The notes under the pieces were generated by a model. The model did no database searches. It saw only the letters and a program-made list of their open reading frames with translations, and was not told where the DNA came from. From Hippopus hippopus (taxonomy: Eukaryota > Mollusca > Bivalvia > Cardiida > Cardiidae): a DNA stretch of 64,000 nucleotides. Position 1 is the first letter of the stretch. Each line of letters starts with the position of its first letter. The stretch spans positions 1,759,501 to 1,823,500 of the forward strand of contig OX328108.1 of NCBI GenBank assembly GCA_946811185.2. Reading direction: 5' to 3'. The translations under genes and the position numbers were made by a program. Positions 61,233 to 64,000 of the stretch are shown piece by piece.

Positions 61233-61437
61233 AAGTTCATTTTACAAGCTTTTATTTCAGAATATTCAAATTAGGCTGTTCATTCTGAATGTGATATTCT
61301 TCTTCTAGCAGTATTTTTGCCATATTTATAGCTGACTTCAAATGAGGTAGACATGATGCCATCATATTTTAACCAGATTTTGGGGTTTTTTTTTTTTTGT
61401 TTTCCATTTCATGGTGTGTTTGCTTCTTCTGATTTCA

Positions 61438-61862
61438 GTTGGACAGTCTGCCAACATTGTCTGCGCATGCCATATTCTATGAAGATTCAACTTGTCTGCT
61501 ATGACACATCACCATCTCCTTTACAGGAGAAAATTGATATGCCGCTAATAAAGCAGCAATGGAGAAAATGGCTATCAACAAGACGCGTCTGGGCTTATAC
61601 CGAAGCTATTACCCAAGCCTGTAGGGGCTGTTTTAATAAATGGCTGGTGCATAGATTACATGCTAGCTGATCACAGCTGACCATAGCTGAATGAATTGCT
61701 TCAGTTAGCATTTTATTGAGTAAATGTTCATTTTATTTTGAAATTAAATGTAACAGTCGTTTCGTTTTGAAAAGTAGTCCGGTACTCTACCCAAAATGCC
61801 CAAAGCAGATAGATGTGTATTTAAAAAAATGACACCTACGGGAATATAATGGTCTGCCTAAA
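61438..61862 (+). repeat. Dispersed repeat, copy 1
   Basis: Shares several blocks with 62995-63360: TGTCTGCTATGACACATCAC, TGTAGGGGCTGTTTTAATAA, CTACCCAAAATGCCC against CTACCCATAATGCCC, and AGATAGATGTGTATTT. It carries a GAAAATTGATATGCCGCTAA insert absent from copy 2. No clear ends or coding capacity. Confidence 0.7.
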
Positions 61863-61984
61863 ACAGAGTGATCAGTAATCCAAGTTACATTTATTCAAAG
61901 TAGTTACCTTGGTACAATTTTGGAAAACTGGTTGGCTTTTTCATGTGCCATGATAATAGCCAGATTGAGGTTTTTCTGGCAAGT

Positions 61985-62200
61985 AACCAGCAAGAGGGAC
62001 TGGTTCACATTGAAAGCATTTGCAGACAACAATTTGAATGTTGCTCGAACTGCTTCCTCTTTCTCTACATTGACAGAAAACAATGTGTTCCATGAAGGTA
62101 AAAAACATTTTGTAGACAGGAGAATATACTGGTGACCACCAAGACGTTTACAACAGCATCCCTTGTCAGGGTTGTTAAACCACGTGATTTGTTTGGTATA
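61985..62200. mobile_element. Mt1 element, strongly decayed
   Basis: ATTGAAAGCATTTGCAGACA marks the reversed right half and AGGGTTGTTAAACCACGTGA the reversed left half. The core reads TACTGGTGACCACC. Confidence 0.55.
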
Positions 62201-62990
62201 GTCGTCATCTATGATACCGCGGTAGTTCAGAAAAATACCTAATTTGCATACATAGCGCCACCTAACGTCTGTTTACTCTATCAGATCGAAAGCAGAGGTG
62301 TTTTTGAATCGCATCGCTTAAAATTAATAGATATATCTTCATTTATGACAAGTTACTTTCAATATTCACAAATTGCAATAATAAAATACAGTTTTCCTGC
62401 ATGTTGAAAATTATTATCCCCTGCTCTACATAAAACCGATAATTCATGTTTGACCAGCGAAGGTCGTCTGCTGTGGCGCCATAGTCCTCGCCGGGAACAA
62501 AAACTACGGTACTTTTTTTAAATAAAAAGTTAATTTTTTTTTACGATTTTCCAATTACCGGAGTTAACGCGATACCATAGTGGACACCCTTCAGAGCACC
62601 CTTAATCAACACGGTAGCTTGACCTAGATAGTTTTGTCTGAAAAACACGACTTGAGTTTTGATAGCAACATTTATTGTAACTATACATGCAACAGTTTAT
62701 TACAGTGTTGGAAAATAATACACCCGAGTTTTCTCTCTTGTAGTAAATTTTCGGCGAAATTAAGTACCGCGGTACCATAGAGGACCTTCGTATACAGTAC
62801 AGTACAGTTGAGTCTGAGATGCGGGAACGTGTTGCGACTGATATTGTTCAAGCAAAGATCCAAGTATACGATCAAGTTAGCAATTCCAGGATTTTTTCTA
62901 GTGTGAAAAATTTAGTAGTTTTGGATTTCAGTAGAGTCAATAACACATCATTTCCTACTCTTTTACGCGAGGTATCAAAGCTCACACGTT
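62200..62990. other. Gene-free stretch with CCGCGG-containing segments
   Basis: ATACCGCGGTAGTTCAG (62215), AACTCCGGTAATTGG reversed (62550) and AGTACCGCGGTACCATAG (62764) suggest fragments of one dispersed sequence. Nothing coding was recognised. Confidence 0.3.
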
Positions 62991-62994
62991 TTCA

Positions 62995-63360
62995 ATTCAC
63001 AAATATTTCTGAAAGCTTCGTTGTCTGCGCATGTTCATATCCTTCGAAGATTCGACCTGTCTGCTATGACACATCACCCATCCCCCGAATATTCGGGAAA
63101 AGTAGGGCTTACAGCGAAGCTATTTGCCTATTACCTAAGCATGTAGGGGCTGTTTTAATAAATGGCCGATGCATAGGTTACATGCTAGCCGATCACAGCT
63201 GAATGAATCGCACCAGGTAGCGTTTATTGAATAAACGTTTATTTCATTTTGAAATTCCAAGTAACGGTTGTTGTCTTGAAAATTAGTCCGCTTCTCTACC
63301 CATAATGCCCATATTAGATAGATGTGTATTTGTAGAATGCCATCTAGCGGGAGATAATGC
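62995..63360 (+). repeat. Dispersed repeat, copy 2
   Basis: Parallel to copy 1 over roughly 350 bp in the same order and orientation, at about 75-80 percent identity by eye. The CAGGGATC palindrome follows it directly. Confidence 0.7.
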
Positions 63361-63385
63361 TGAAAGCTTAAAGTTCTCCTTTGAA

Positions 63386-63416
63386 GCAGGGATCGTATGT
63401 ATATAAGATCCCTGTT
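63386..63416. repeat. Palindrome CAGGGATC...GATCCCTG, copy 2
   Basis: GCAGGGATCGTATGTATATA then AGATCCCTG, the same short element as at 58.6 kb with a slightly shorter centre. Confidence 0.7.
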
Positions 63417-63419
63417 TGA

Positions 63420-64000
63420 AGAGAGTATTTCTACGGCAATGGCTAAACCGAAGACGACTTTTGCCGAGTATGTCAGCACGGAAAGAGAAATGATAACCGT
63501 GTACCACAGGCCTTTGAAGCTCTATTGGTCTATCACGGAACACTAAAATTGTCCTTGGTCGATCATCGCACACTTATAGCACATTGATGCATCGCCTGTA
63601 TATCACGGAATATATATTCAATTTTTCATCAACACTGTTTCTATAAATAGCACATTGGTGACTCCCTCTGTATCGTATATAGTAAGACAAGGTGTGCAAC
63701 GAAATCGAAGAAAATTTGACCCCCGTCCCCTTTCAGAGATAATATTTAACAGAAAATGAAAAAATAAACCTAGTTACCGTTGCAGATGGGTTCACAAATG
63801 ATTTTTGTTCTGTACCCTGACCCTCGAAAGTTCCAAACGGCTCTTACATTCAAGCGACAGCTCTCATCTCAGAGACATACATCTTAACTATGTCTCTGCT
63901 TACAGATAATCGGTATTTTTCCGTCAGAACAAATATAGGCGCCCTCTTGCGGCTTGTCTGGCCTCTATTTTGAGTGTAAAAACCTTGACCCCGAAATTTC
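63420..64000. other. Window end, no feature recognised
   Basis: GATCATCGCACACTTATAGCACATTG and a diverged second occurrence of ATAGCACATTG (63567-63660) hint at a short tandem duplication. No gene seen. Confidence 0.3.

Noticed and set aside
61353..63202. Frames with a shared CYDTSP motif at 61353-61670 and 62819-63202
   Set aside because: The similarity is explained by a nucleotide-level dispersed repeat; frames are not co-linear and no splice structure is visible.

Overview
The window is eukaryotic: the genes are split by GT-AG introns with multi-kilobase spacers, the DNA is AT-rich, and roughly half of it is dispersed non-autonomous repeats. The CDK5 sequence, the multi-CARD gene and the repeat types (tRNA-derived SINEs, tandem-array elements with terminal hairpins, mariner relics, many short fold-back elements) together point to a lophotrochozoan, most likely a marine bivalve. 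The phylum is an inference.

Three protein genes can be assembled exon by exon with continuous reading frame. (1) Minus strand, 9049 down to 2545: the first four coding exons (104 codons) of cyclin-dependent kinase 5; the rest lies left of position 1. (2) Plus strand, 9389 to 21375: a complete D-isomer-specific 2-hydroxyacid dehydrogenase (GhrA/GRHPR-like), 10 exons and 325 residues, or 349 if a 72-nt in-frame cassette exon is used. Genes 1 and 2 are head to head, with 339 bp between their start codons. (3) Minus strand, 56574 down to 34994: a gene of 13 or 14 exons whose model gives 1044 residues. It carries six CARD-like death-fold domains, each on its own exon, an unassigned beta-rich/helical module between the second and third, and a charged tail with degenerate repeats. 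This is the best candidate for something undescribed.

Layout: 1-2544 CDK5 intron with repeats; 2545-9049 CDK5; 9050-9388 shared promoter interval; 9389-21375 dehydrogenase, with introns holding a 145-bp tandem-array element (11.24-13.17 kb), microsatellites and fold-backs; 21376-34993 no gene recognised, dense repeats including a second 145-bp array in reverse orientation (27.73-29.23 kb), a 477-bp tandem duplication and other array elements; 34994-56574 multi-CARD gene, with two mariner relics and many short elements in its introns; 56.9-57.05 kb promoter-like block; 57-64 kb no gene recognised.

The most abundant repeat (called Mt1 here) is a roughly 220-bp element with ends like CYCTTTACCA, flanked by TTAA, around a near-perfect palindrome. 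I count more than 45 whole or partial copies. A second palindromic family (Mt2) also appears to have TTAA-CCCTT ends. A third (Mt3) begins and ends with a motif like GAGCCATGCTCTGTGAAAAG. Several elements lie within 10-30 nt of splice sites. The three genes show no shared pathway.
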